Assembly: GCF_007097155.1 (NCBI RefSeq)
Contig: NZ_VJWA01000001.1
Span: 1,459,501-1,523,500, forward strand
DNA: 64,000 nucleotides
Direction of reading: 5' to 3'
Source of the DNA: Glacieibacterium frigidum
Lineage (GTDB): Bacteria; Pseudomonadota; Alphaproteobacteria; Sphingomonadales; Sphingomonadaceae
Below are positions 32,303 to 40,742 of this stretch, in pieces (positions within the stretch are counted from its first letter, which is position 1; the number at the start of each line of letters is the position of its first letter). Under the pieces are notes generated by a model, which worked only from the letters and a program-made list of their open reading frames with translations, searched no databases and was not told the origin of the DNA. A program made the position numbers and the translations under genes.

Positions 32303-34380
32303 CGCAGCCGCTCGGTCGCCTGCGCCAGCACGACGTACAGCTTCCCCAAATCGCTCGACACCAAAGTCACCGCCAGCGCCGCACCTTCGCGGTCGGCGCG
32401 GACGCGGGCGAGCAGGGTCTCGAACTCGGTGATGAAGCGCGTCGCCTGTTCGCGGAACACGGCATCGTGCTCGAAATGGCGCTCGATCTTGCGTGCCGTG
32501 CCGCGGTCGAGGAGGCGCACCGCGCGCCTCGCGAAGATGCCGCGGTCGCCCTTCAGATAGGCGCGCCATGCCTCGTCGCCGACATCGATGCTAAGCAGGC
32601 TGGTCAGGTCGATTGCCCCCGACTGGAGCGATTCGAGCAGTCCCTGCGAGCGCTTCGCGAGGTCGTCGCGCAGCGTCACGTCGTAGCGCGTGTCGACCTC
32701 GTCGATCCGCGCCTCGACCGTCGCGATGGTCTGGGTCAGCGCCAATAGCCGCTGGGTAACCCGCTCGGCGGCACCCTGTGCAGCGGCAGCGGCACGCTCC
32801 GACGCGGCGGTCAGCGCGGCAATCTCGCCCGCCACGGGCTCGGCGAACGCGGTGCGGGCGCGGGTCGTGCCGGCGTCCGCCAGCGCCGCCTCGGCTTCGG
32901 CGACGACCCCGCCCAAAGTTTCCCGCATCGTCCCCGCAGTGACGGCCGCGACCTCGCGAACGCGCGTCAGCACTTCGATCAGCTGCTGCGAGGCGGTCAG
33001 CGCGGCAGTGCCCGTCGCGGTCTCGACCCCTTCGGCATCGCGTCGCGCGTCTCCCAGTTGAGCGACGATGCGCGCGGTTGCGGCGTCGCTCGCGGCGACG
33101 GGGGCGGCGAGCGCATCGAGGTTGGCGCGGACTGCGGCGACCCTCTCGCCCAGCACCCCGACGCCGTCGCCGGTCGCGGGCAGGTCGGTGCCGAGCGACG
33201 CCAGCACCGCGCCGCTCGCGGCTTCGAGGCGCGCCAGCCCGGCCTCGATCTCGCCGACCGCCGTGCCCGTCTCCCCGAGCGGATCGCCGAGCGCGTGGAC
33301 GGCCTCGCGCACCGCCGCCAGCCGCTCCGAAAGCCGGTCGAGCGTCGCGCCTGCACTCGCGGCGGCATTCGCCAGCTTGGCGTCGAGGACACCGAATTCG
33401 CGCGCCGCGCTGTCGGCAAAGCGGTTGGCCTGACCCTCCTGCGCCGCCAGCCGCTCACCGAGCGCGGTCGCGAGGCCGAGCAGCTGCTTGACGCGCTCGC
33501 CGATCACGCGGCCGGCTTCGCCGCCGATATGATCGATGCCGACCCGCGCCTGGTCGACGCTGGCGAGCAGCGCCGCGGTCTGCGCCTCGACCCCCTCGCG
33601 CGTCGTCGTCAGCGCGGCGGTGGTGCCGTCGAACGCCGCGGCGACGGCGCGCTGCAACGCTTCGGTCTGCGTCCCGACCCGCGCCGCGACACCGTCGGCG
33701 GCGGTGCTGAGCGCCGCGAGGCGCGCGGTCGCGGCCTCGGCGGCACCGTCATGGCGGCGGGTCGCGTCGTCGCTCGTTGTCCAGACGGCGGCGAGCAGGG
33801 TCTCGACCTCGGCCAGCTGGCGCGTCGTCTCGGCGGCGGTGGTGGCGAGCGCTGCGGACAGGCCGTCGATGCGATCGGCGGCATCGGGCAGCACGGCGGT
33901 CAGGGTGGTGCCCCCGGCACGGGCAGCGTCCGCGGCAGCCGTCAGCCGCACCGCACTGGCGTCGAGTGTCGCGAGGCTGGCCGACAGTTTCGTCGCCTCG
34001 GCCGCCGCGGCATCGCGCAACACGGTGAAGCGCTCGGCGATGCGGTCGAGCATGTCGTCGAGCTTCACGGCGTCGCGGGCCAACGCGTCGGAGGCGGCGC
34101 GCGCGGCGTCGTGGCGCGCCTCGACCGCCTGCAGCGCGCGAGCCGACGCGGGTCGCGTACGGACCAGCCAGCCGAGCGCGAGGATCGTGACGGCGAGCGG
34201 CGGCAGCACCTGCAGCACCAGAGCACCCGCGGCGATCATCAGCTGCGGCGTTGAGAGCGCACGCATGCCCGGCAACGCCCCCGCGACGACGCTCGCCATC
34301 GCTGCGAGCCACAGCAAAGCGCCGATGGTCAGCAGGACGATCGGCCAGCGGCGACCGGGAGTTACGGTGGAATCGGACAT
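32299..34380 (-). CDS. Membrane-anchored Ala-rich coiled-coil protein
   Basis: 693 residues, not assigned to a family. Two N-terminal hydrophobic helices (about 12-35 and 48-72) anchor a very long Ala/Thr-rich helical region (about 85-590) with heptad-like spacing and few helix breakers. It ends in a more ordinary globular C-terminal segment (LTSLLSIDVGDEAWRAYLKG, later ARKIERHFEHDAVFREQ). The layout resembles membrane-tethered coiled-coil scaffolds or receptor-like signalling rods, but no methyl-accepting hairpin, HAMP or ATPase motif is visible. It lies 11 bp downstream of the CDP-alcohol phosphatidyltransferase gene on the same strand, so the two are probably cotranscribed. A structural role at the envelope is inference. 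Confidence 0.72.
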   Translation of the reverse strand: MSDSTVTPGRRWPIVLLTIGALLWLAAMASVVAGALPGMRALSTPQLMIAAGALVLQVLPPLAVTILALGWLVRTRPASARALQAVEARHDAARAASDALARDAVKLDDMLDRIAERFTVLRDAAAAEATKLSASLATLDASAVRLTAAADAARAGGTTLTAVLPDAADRIDGLSAALATTAAETTRQLAEVETLLAAVWTTSDDATRRHDGAAEAATARLAALSTAADGVAARVGTQTEALQRAVAAAFDGTTAALTTTREGVEAQTAALLASVDQARVGIDHIGGEAGRVIGERVKQLLGLATALGERLAAQEGQANRFADSAAREFGVLDAKLANAAASAGATLDRLSERLAAVREAVHALGDPLGETGTAVGEIEAGLARLEAASGAVLASLGTDLPATGDGVGVLGERVAAVRANLDALAAPVAASDAATARIVAQLGDARRDAEGVETATGTAALTASQQLIEVLTRVREVAAVTAGTMRETLGGVVAEAEAALADAGTTRARTAFAEPVAGEIAALTAASERAAAAAQGAAERVTQRLLALTQTIATVEARIDEVDTRYDVTLRDDLAKRSQGLLESLQSGAIDLTSLLSIDVGDEAWRAYLKGDRGIFARRAVRLLDRGTARKIERHFEHDAVFREQATRFITEFETLLARVRADREGAALAVTLVSSDLGKLYVVLAQATERLR

Positions 34381-34391
34381 GCGGCCTCAGG

Positions 34392-35255
34392 TCAACGGTG
34401 CCGCGCGGGCGCCCCCGACTGGTCTAGCACCGCCGTCGAGTCCGCGACAATCCGTGCCTCGGCGCGGCGCAGCGTGGCCGCCATGGCAATCGCGAACAGG
34501 GTCAGCGCCGCGAGCTCCCAATACCAGAAATATTCGGCGTGCCCGATCAGGCAGAAGACGGGAATCGCGAGCGTCCGGCCGTTGGCGGACACCGGCAGCA
34601 GCGCGCGCAGCAGCGGCGCGGTGGCGTTCAGATAGGCGGGCAGGCGATCCGGATGCGCGCTCAGCGCGCCGTCGATAGCGCGCACGCGGCTGCCCAGCTT
34701 GCGCTCTACCCAGTTATAGCCGCCGTCGTACCAGGTGCCCGTCGCCGGCCGCGGCCGCTCGGTGAACACGCCTGCGGAACGGCGCAACCAGGCGTCGCGC
34801 TCGCCCTCGTACCACATTGCCTGGACGGCGTGCGCCGCGCCCGCGGTCAGGCACAGGGTCAGCTTGTCGCCCCAGTCGGGAAAACCGACTGCGATCGGGA
34901 TCAGCACCGCGAAGAACGCCAGGTAATCACATGTTCCGTCGACGACGCGCCCGAACGCCGTTGCTTTGCCGGTCGCGCGCGCCAGTGCGCCGTCGAGTCC
35001 GTCGCAGACATGCCAGGCGACCATCATCACGAAGCCGAGCACGACGAAGCGCCAGTCGTGCCAGTAATAATAGGCGGTCCCCGACAGGCCGGCGAAGCCC
35101 AGACCGGTGATCGACACGAGGTTTGGATGGATGCCCGCGCGGATCGCCAGCGGCAGCAGCGCGCGCGCAACCGGGTGGACGAAGTGCGCGTTCGTCGGAT
35201 CGTCGATGTGCGGAGCGGCGGACACAGCCATGCGGGTAAGGCGCGAGGTCAGCAT
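34392..35255 (-). CDS. CDP-alcohol phosphatidyltransferase family protein
   Basis: 287 residues, multi-pass inner-membrane enzyme. The family signature D-x2-D-G-x2-A-R-x8-G-x3-D-x3-D is complete in CDGLDGALARATGK plus FGRVVDGTCD. Such enzymes move a phosphatidyl or related group from a CDP-activated donor to an alcohol (glycerol phosphate, inositol, choline and others); the acceptor here cannot be told. ATG at 35255 is used; a Met eight residues later (35231) is an alternative. It is first of a two-gene leftward unit and divergent from the PepSY gene. Confidence 0.88.
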   Translation of the reverse strand: MLTSRLTRMAVSAAPHIDDPTNAHFVHPVARALLPLAIRAGIHPNLVSITGLGFAGLSGTAYYYWHDWRFVVLGFVMMVAWHVCDGLDGALARATGKATAFGRVVDGTCDYLAFFAVLIPIAVGFPDWGDKLTLCLTAGAAHAVQAMWYEGERDAWLRRSAGVFTERPRPATGTWYDGGYNWVERKLGSRVRAIDGALSAHPDRLPAYLNATAPLLRALLPVSANGRTLAIPVFCLIGHAEYFWYWELAALTLFAIAMAATLRRAEARIVADSTAVLDQSGAPARHR

Positions 35256-35295
35256 TCACAAGCTGTTCAGTGCCCGATGCCTATGCCAAAAGCTC

Positions 35296-35592
35296 ATGTT
35301 GTCCATGCGCGTGCCTTGCCTGATCGCCCTGACGCTGCTGAGTGCAGCGGCGCCGCTGGCGTCACAGCCGCGCGGTCGCACGCCTTATGCCGACGTCGCG
35401 CAGGGGCGGATCCTGTCGTTTTCCGAGATCAAGTCGCGCGTCGACAAGGTCGTCGGCGGGCGCATGATCGGCATGGATTATGACGCCGAATACTTCCGCT
35501 ATCTGATGCGCTACGAGCGCGGCAGCGAGATCATCGACGTCGTCGTCGATGCACGCACGGGCAGGATCCTCAACGGACGGGAACGGATGTAA
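35296..35592 (+). CDS. PepSY domain protein, exported
   Basis: 98 residues from the ATG at 35296 (ATG 35305 is equally possible). The first 20 residues form a signal peptide (MRVPCLIALTLLSAAAPLAS). The rest is one PepSY-like domain: LSFSEIKSRVDKVVGGRMIGMD followed by the strand pattern RYEVD-like YLMRYERG and DVVVDARTGRIL. It is placed directly before a response regulator and kinase with a one-base overlap (TAATG), an arrangement in which the periplasmic PepSY protein may modulate the sensor; that role is inferred. Confidence 0.85.
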   Translation: MLSMRVPCLIALTLLSAAAPLASQPRGRTPYADVAQGRILSFSEIKSRVDKVVGGRMIGMDYDAEYFRYLMRYERGSEIIDVVVDARTGRILNGRERM

Positions 35593-36251
35593 TGCGGGTA
35601 CTGGTTGTCGAGGACGAGCCCAACCTGCTGCGCCAGCTGCGCACGGCGCTCGAGGGTGCGGGCTATGCGGTCGATACCGCGTCGGACGGCGAGGAGGCGC
35701 ACTACCTCGGCTCGACCGAGAATTACGACGCCGTGCTGCTCGATCTCGGCCTGCCCGAGGTCGACGGGCTGACCGTCCTCGACCGCTGGCGCAAGGAGGG
35801 GCGGACCGCTCCCGTCCTCGTGCTGACGGCGCGCGACAGCTGGTCGGACAAGGTCGCGGGTCTCGACGCCGGCGCCGACGATTATCTGGCGAAGCCCTTC
35901 CAGACCGAGGAGCTGATCGCCCGTCTCCGCGCGCTGATCCGGCGCTCGTCAGGCAATGCCTCGTCTGAGCTCAATGCCGGCGACGTGCGCCTCGACACGC
36001 GCTCGGGCCGCGTCACGCTGGCCGGCGAGCCCGTCAAGCTGACCGCGCAGGAGTTCAAGCTGCTCAGCTATCTGATGCACCACAAGGGCAAGGTGGTCAG
36101 CCGCACCGAGCTGATCGAGCATATCTACGATCAGGACTTCGACCGCGACTCGAACACCATCGAGGTGTTCATCACGCGCATCCGCAAGAAGCTCGGGCCC
36201 AGCCTGATCTCGACGACCCGGGGCCTGGGCTATAGCCTCGAAGACGCCTGA
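35592..36251 (+). CDS. OmpR/PhoB-family response regulator
   Basis: 219 residues. Receiver domain 1-115 with acidic pocket Glu-Asp (VVEDEPN), phospho-acceptor Asp in AVLLDLGLPEVDG around residue 51, Thr in VLTARD and Lys in LAKPFQ. A winged helix follows from about 130, with KLTAQEFKLLSYLMHHKG and VFITRIRKKLG. It resembles the PhoP/FeuP subgroup that responds to divalent cations or envelope stress. Coupled to the PepSY gene by a one-base overlap and followed immediately by the kinase gene. Confidence 0.95.
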   Translation: MRVLVVEDEPNLLRQLRTALEGAGYAVDTASDGEEAHYLGSTENYDAVLLDLGLPEVDGLTVLDRWRKEGRTAPVLVLTARDSWSDKVAGLDAGADDYLAKPFQTEELIARLRALIRRSSGNASSELNAGDVRLDTRSGRVTLAGEPVKLTAQEFKLLSYLMHHKGKVVSRTELIEHIYDQDFDRDSNTIEVFITRIRKKLGPSLISTTRGLGYSLEDA

Positions 36252-36252
36252 T

Positions 36253-37608
36253 TTGCCGCGCCGCAAGGCGCGGTCGCTCACCCAGCGCATGATCCTGCTT
36301 GCGGCGGCATGGATCGTGCCGCTGCTGCTGATCGGCGGCTTCGCGCTCGACCGGGTGCTGACCAGCGCGATCACGCGCAATTTCGACGGGCAGCTGGATT
36401 TCGCGGTGACGGCGATGATCGCCGCTGCCGACATCGGCCCGGCGGGCGAGGTGCGCTTCACCCGCGGTCTGGGCGACCAGCGCTTCATCGAGCCCTATTC
36501 GGGTCTGTACTGGCAGGTCTCGGCGCCGGGGCAGGAAGCATTCCGCTCGCGCTCGCTGTGGGATCGCTCGCTGCCGGTCAACATGAAGCGCGATTGCTCG
36601 ACGCCGTGTCGCACCGACGACGAGAGCTTCAAGGACGAGAAGCTGCGAATCGTCGAACGCCGCGTCACGCTGCCCGGCGCGACGACGCAGTTCCATTTCC
36701 AGGTCGCGCAATCGACCGCGGACCTCGACGCGCAGGTCACCTCGCTGCGCACCACCTTGCTATGGTCGCTTTCGGTGCTCGGCCTCGGGTTGCTGATCCT
36801 CGCGGCGCTGCAATCGACCTATGGCCTGTCGCCGTTGCGTGGGGTAAGCCGCGCCATCGCGGCGATCCGCTCGGGTGCCGCGACGCGCGTCGCCGACGAT
36901 TTCCCACGTGAGATCGCGCCGCTCGTCGCCGAACTCAACGACCTGCTGGCGCACAACGAGGCGCAGGCCGAGGCGGCGCGACGCCACGCCGGCAATTTGG
37001 CGCATGCCCTCAAGACGCCGATGAGCGTGCTGATCGGAGAGGCGCGCGGCGGCGGGCCCGACCTTGCGGCCGCGGTGACCCAGCAGACCGCGATCATGCG
37101 GCGCCACGTCGACCATCACCTCGCCCGCGCGCGTGCCGCCGGCCGGCGGGCGGCGGCTGCGTCGCGGGCCGATGTCTGGCCGTCGCTCGAGGCGCTGGCG
37201 CGCACCATCGGCCGCATCCGCCCGGGCGTCGTCATAGATATCGATGGCGACCGCAGCCTCGCCTTTCGCGGCGAGAAGCAGGACCTCGAGGAGATGCTCG
37301 GCAACCTCCTCGACAATGCCGCGATGTACGGCGGCGGACGGGTCTTCGTCACCGCGTCGTGCGTCGGCAACATGGTCGAGCTGCTGATCGAGGACGACGG
37401 CAAGGGCATCGCCGAGGCCGACCGCGAGCGGCTGTTCGAACGCGGCGCACGCCTCGACACCGCACAGCCCGGCACCGGCCTGGGCCTCGCGATCGTGCGG
37501 GATGTGGCGGAAATCTATGGCGGGTCGGTGGCGCTGGGCGAAAGCGAGGATCTCGGCGGGCTGGCGGTGACGCTCAGGCTGCCCGCCGCGGGGTCGGCCG
37601 TCGTCTAG
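36253..37608 (+). CDS. Sensor histidine kinase partner
   Basis: 451 residues from a TTG directly after the regulator's stop; an ATG 12 codons later (MILLAAAWIVP) is an alternative. Transmembrane helices at about 13-35 and 165-185 enclose a periplasmic sensor with a CSTPC pair. A HAMP-like linker is followed by the H-box (GNLAHALKTPMSVL), N-box (NLLDNAAMYGGG), EDDGKGI and GTGLGLAIV. It phosphorylates the upstream regulator, as PhoQ/FeuQ-like kinases do. Its stop overlaps the stop of the convergent small gene by 4 bp. Confidence 0.93.
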   Translation: MPRRKARSLTQRMILLAAAWIVPLLLIGGFALDRVLTSAITRNFDGQLDFAVTAMIAAADIGPAGEVRFTRGLGDQRFIEPYSGLYWQVSAPGQEAFRSRSLWDRSLPVNMKRDCSTPCRTDDESFKDEKLRIVERRVTLPGATTQFHFQVAQSTADLDAQVTSLRTTLLWSLSVLGLGLLILAALQSTYGLSPLRGVSRAIAAIRSGAATRVADDFPREIAPLVAELNDLLAHNEAQAEAARRHAGNLAHALKTPMSVLIGEARGGGPDLAAAVTQQTAIMRRHVDHHLARARAAGRRAAAASRADVWPSLEALARTIGRIRPGVVIDIDGDRSLAFRGEKQDLEEMLGNLLDNAAMYGGGRVFVTASCVGNMVELLIEDDGKGIAEADRERLFERGARLDTAQPGTGLGLAIVRDVAEIYGGSVALGESEDLGGLAVTLRLPAAGSAVV

Positions 37609-37895
37609 TTGCTGTTAAGCCCGTCGAACGGCTTGAGAACCACGTAGATGAACGCCAGCGTCGCAATGCCGAGCGCCACCGCACCGATGTGGTACGTCGT
37701 GTCGGCAAGCTTGATCGCTTCGTTTCCGAGGTAATTCGTCACGGCGCAGCCGACCGCGGCAACGAGATACTGCCAAAGCTGATCGCGAGCCTCGCCCTGC
37801 GAACGTTGTAGGAACAGAACGACGAGCCCGGCGAACACCACCATCGTCGCCCAGTCGTAAACCGTCTGCACCGCGCGTTTCCCCCGTTGCCTCAC
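37605..37895 (-). CDS. Small membrane protein, unknown function
   Basis: 96 residues from a GTG start with three hydrophobic segments (about 15-29, 43-58 and 68-86); the last contains HIGAVALGIATLAFIYVVL. The N-terminus is basic (MRQRGKRAV). No family was recognised. It converges on the kinase gene with a 4-bp overlap of stop codons. Clear membrane pattern and clean codon usage support a real gene. Confidence 0.65.
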   Translation of the reverse strand: MRQRGKRAVQTVYDWATMVVFAGLVVLFLQRSQGEARDQLWQYLVAAVGCAVTNYLGNEAIKLADTTYHIGAVALGIATLAFIYVVLKPFDGLNSN

Positions 37896-37990
37896 TCCGC
37901 GTTCTCCCTATAGCAGGTTGGCGAAGCGAGGCTACTGCCACCCTTCGATGGTAGCGGAGCCGGAGCAGGGGGGTGCGCTGGCAGCAGGGG

Positions 37991-38010
37991 CCGCGGGATG
38001 GGACCCGCGG
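37991..38010 (+). promoter_or_regulatory. Perfect GC stem-loop in the leader of the sugar-phosphate transferase gene
   Basis: CCGCGGG (37991-37997) and CCCGCGG (38004-38010) pair perfectly. The 6-nt loop contains an in-frame ATG (37998) of the downstream gene, which lies 36 bp before the preferred start. It could affect translation or act as a terminator for upstream transcripts. Confidence 0.35.
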
Positions 38011-38033
38011 ATCAACGGGGCTGTGATGCAACG

Positions 38034-39494
38034 ATGAACGATATGAGCATGCCACCTGTCGATGGCGAGGCGACCCGCCAGCGCGCTGGCCTGCCGCTCG
38101 ACGTCGTCGTCTGGACGATCCGCGCCAGCGAATTCGCGATCGTCGTCGCGTCGGGATTGCTCGCCAGCAGCTGGTTCGTCGAGGCCTTCGGCAAGGGCGA
38201 GGTGGCGATGTACCACCGCGTCGTCGCGATCACCGCGATGACCTTCGCCGTGCTCGCCGAGGCGATCGGCTGCTACGACATCGACGCGCAATTCTCGCTG
38301 CGCCGCGCCTGGCAGCGGGTCGCGACGAGCTGGATCGCGACCGCCTTGTTCATGGTCACCTTGGGCTTCCTGCTGAAGGCGTCGGATTCGGTGTCGCGCG
38401 GCTGGGCGCTGGGCTGGTTCCTCAGCGGCGGCGCGATGCTGCTGCCGGCGCGCGGCGCGATGACCATCTGGGTTCGCCGCCTGAAGCGCAACGGCACCTT
38501 CGACAGCCGCGTCGCGATCTTCGGCGCCGGCCCACAGGGCGCGCGGCTCGCGCATTACATCCAGACGCACGACAAGCTGACGATAACCCTGACCGGCTTC
38601 TACGACGATCGCCAGGACGGGCGCGTGCCGCGGCGGGTCGGCGGCCTGCCGGTGCTCGGCAACCTGTCGAAGCTGGTGGACCGCATCCGCGAGGGCGGGA
38701 TCGACCAAGTCATCGTTGCGCTGCCCTGGTCGGCCGACGTGCGGTTGCAGCAGATCGTCTCCGAACTCGCGCTGACGCCGGTGCGCATCCGGCTCGCGCC
38801 CGACCTCGCGAGCTTCGTGTTCGCCTCTCGCCCCGTCGTGCTGCTCGGCGAGATGCCGGTGATGACCCTGTTCGAGCGGCCGATCTCGGGCGTCGACGCC
38901 TGGGCGAAGGCGATCGAGGACCGGGTGATCGGCGGCATCGCGCTGGTCCTCGTGGCGCCGCTGCTCGCGCTGATCGCGATCGCTATCAAGCTCGATTCGC
39001 CGGGCCCAGTGTTGTTCCGCCAGCCGCGCGAAGGGTTCAACAACCGGCCCTTCTTCGTCTATAAATTCCGCTCGATGTTCCACAATCGGTCTGAGGTGGA
39101 CAACATCCGCCAGGCGACGCGCGGCGACCCCCGCGTGACGCGCGTCGGCGCGGTCCTGCGCAAGCTGAGCCTCGACGAGCTGCCGCAGCTGTTCAACGTC
39201 ATGCAGGGCAACATGAGCCTGGTCGGCCCGCGCCCGCATGCCGCGTCGACCCGCGCCGGAGGCAAGCTGTTCTCCGACGTCGTGCTGAGCTACGCCGCGC
39301 GGCACAAGGTAAAGCCCGGCATCACCGGCTGGGCGCAGGTCTGCGGCTGGCGCGGCGAGACCGATACCGAGGACAAGCTCATCAAGCGCTTCGAGCACGA
39401 CCTCTACTATATCGAGAACTGGTCGATCTGGTTCGACCTGTACATCATGTTGCGTACGGGAGTTGCGCTGGTGACGCCGAAGAACGCCTTTTGA
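38034..39494 (+). CDS. Polyprenyl-phosphate hexose-1-phosphate transferase (WbaP/GumD/SpsB-like)
   Basis: 486 residues. About five N-terminal transmembrane helices, a Rossmann-like middle ([18 protein letters not shown] near residue 165), one more helix ([19 protein letters not shown]), then the bacterial sugar transferase domain: [27 protein letters not shown]-type [33 protein letters not shown] and [15 protein letters not shown]. It starts exopolysaccharide repeat synthesis by loading a hexose-1-phosphate on undecaprenyl phosphate; SpsB of sphingan producers and GumD are relatives. Start ATG 38034 (MNDMSMPP) is preferred over 37998. The next gene, an acyltransferase, overlaps it by one base. 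Confidence 0.94.
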   Translation: MNDMSMPPVDGEATRQRAGLPLDVVVWTIRASEFAIVVASGLLASSWFVEAFGKGEVAMYHRVVAITAMTFAVLAEAIGCYDIDAQFSLRRAWQRVATSWIATALFMVTLGFLLKASDSVSRGWALGWFLSGGAMLLPARGAMTIWVRRLKRNGTFDSRVAIFGAGPQGARLAHYIQTHDKLTITLTGFYDDRQDGRVPRRVGGLPVLGNLSKLVDRIREGGIDQVIVALPWSADVRLQQIVSELALTPVRIRLAPDLASFVFASRPVVLLGEMPVMTLFERPISGVDAWAKAIEDRVIGGIALVLVAPLLALIAIAIKLDSPGPVLFRQPREGFNNRPFFVYKFRSMFHNRSEVDNIRQATRGDPRVTRVGAVLRKLSLDELPQLFNVMQGNMSLVGPRPHAASTRAGGKLFSDVVLSYAARHKVKPGITGWAQVCGWRGETDTEDKLIKRFEHDLYYIENWSIWFDLYIMLRTGVALVTPKNAF

Positions 39495-40558
39495 TGAGCC
39501 TGCTGGGCCGGCGCATCGCGCCGGAGGATCTGCGCCACGACGGCAATATCTTCACCGCGCTGCGCTGGCTGCTCGCGAGCTCGGTGATGATCTCGCACGG
39601 CTGGGATCTGACGCAGCCGATGATCAACCTCGATCCGACGGTCCCGGTGCTGACGCTGCCGATTTCCACCCTCGCGGTCTTCCTGTTTTTCTCGCTGTCG
39701 GGCTTTCTGGTGACCGGCAGCCTGGCGAAGCGGGGGGTGCGCGATTACGCGGTCGCGCGCCTGTTGCGGCTGGTGCCCGGCCTGTGGGTCATGCTGATCG
39801 TCGTCGCGCTCGGCCTGTGGGTCATCTTCGGCGACCGGCCGTTCGGGGCGTACATCACGCATCCCGAAACGCTCAAATTCCTGGGCGTGAACGCATCGCT
39901 GCTCGGCAACGCCTATTTCCTGCCGGGCATCTTCCGCGAGCTGCCGGTGCCCGGCGTCAACGGCTCGCTGTGGACGATCCCGCAGGAAGTCCGCTGCTAC
40001 ATCGTGCTGGCGATCGTCGGCTGGCTCGGGATGCTGGCGTCGCGGCGCGTACTGGCGATCGCCTTCGGGCTCTACGCGCTCGCGCATCTTGCGTTGCCGC
40101 TCGACATGATCCCGGCGCTCGAGCGGCCGCGCCAGCTCGGCTTCGCGTTCTTCCTCGGCGTGCTGGCCTATCAGTGGCGGGGCTCGCTTCGCCTGTCGTG
40201 GCCCCTGGCGCTTGCCGGCGTGGGGGTCGCGCTGGCGGTGGCGCATCTGCTGCCTGTTCGCACCGTCGGGCTCGCGGCACTGCAGCTGGGTTTCGGCTAT
40301 CTGGCGCTCGTCGCGGCATTCGCCGTGCCGGTCGGACTGAAGCGCGCGAGCGCCGCGATCCCCGACTATAGTTACGGCATCTACATCTATGCCTTCCCCG
40401 TTCAGCAGACCGTCATGGCGCTGGGCTGGGGCACGACACCGGTTACCAACTTGTTGATTTCCTTCGCCTTGGTGCTGCCATTCGCGGCCGCGTCATGGCA
40501 TCTCGTCGAGAGCCCCGCGCTGCGTTTGAAGGATCGCTTTCAGCGCCGCAGGGCGTGA
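39494..40558 (+). CDS. Acyltransferase 3 family membrane protein
   Basis: 354 residues, about ten transmembrane helices. The family start pattern is visible: FTALRWLLASSVMISHGW with the conserved His, then FFSLSGFLVTGSL and the arginine-containing RLLRLVPGLW, and NGSLWTIPQEVRCYIVL around residue 155. Such enzymes acetylate or succinylate surface sugars. It is coupled to the sugar-phosphate transferase by a TGATG junction, so modification of the same exopolysaccharide is likely. The C-terminus is basic. Confidence 0.93.
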   Translation: MSLLGRRIAPEDLRHDGNIFTALRWLLASSVMISHGWDLTQPMINLDPTVPVLTLPISTLAVFLFFSLSGFLVTGSLAKRGVRDYAVARLLRLVPGLWVMLIVVALGLWVIFGDRPFGAYITHPETLKFLGVNASLLGNAYFLPGIFRELPVPGVNGSLWTIPQEVRCYIVLAIVGWLGMLASRRVLAIAFGLYALAHLALPLDMIPALERPRQLGFAFFLGVLAYQWRGSLRLSWPLALAGVGVALAVAHLLPVRTVGLAALQLGFGYLALVAAFAVPVGLKRASAAIPDYSYGIYIYAFPVQQTVMALGWGTTPVTNLLISFALVLPFAAASWHLVESPALRLKDRFQRRRA

Positions 40559-40569
40559 GTGTCGGCAGG

Positions 40570-40592
40570 GTTTACACTAACCTATGTTTACC
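40570..40592 (+). promoter_or_regulatory. Direct repeat GTTTAC, candidate upstream activator site
   Basis: GTTTACA at 40570-40576 and GTTTACC at 40586-40592, 16 bp apart, about 50-70 bp upstream of the sigma-54 promoter in an AT-rich patch. The position suits a binding site for a sigma-54 enhancer-binding protein; the identity of the protein is unknown. Confidence 0.4.
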
Positions 40593-40639
40593 TTTTGGTA
40601 GGGCACCAGATTTCAGTGACTTGCACGCCTATATCGAAC

Positions 40640-40655
40640 TGGCACGATGTTTGCT
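40640..40655 (+). promoter_or_regulatory. Sigma-54 (RpoN) promoter of the PEP-CTERM gene
   Basis: TGGCACG-ATGT-TTGCT fits the -24/-12 consensus TGGCACG-N4-TTGC(A/T) at every fixed position with correct spacing. The start codon of the PEP-CTERM gene is 88 bp downstream, and no other gene lies between. Confidence 0.85.
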
Positions 40656-40742
40656 TATTGAGGATCAAGAGGTTTTCCCGCGGGGGGTGAACCGAAAAAC
40701 GACCGGCGGGTGACCGCCAACTTTTTCGAGATGGAGATCAAC

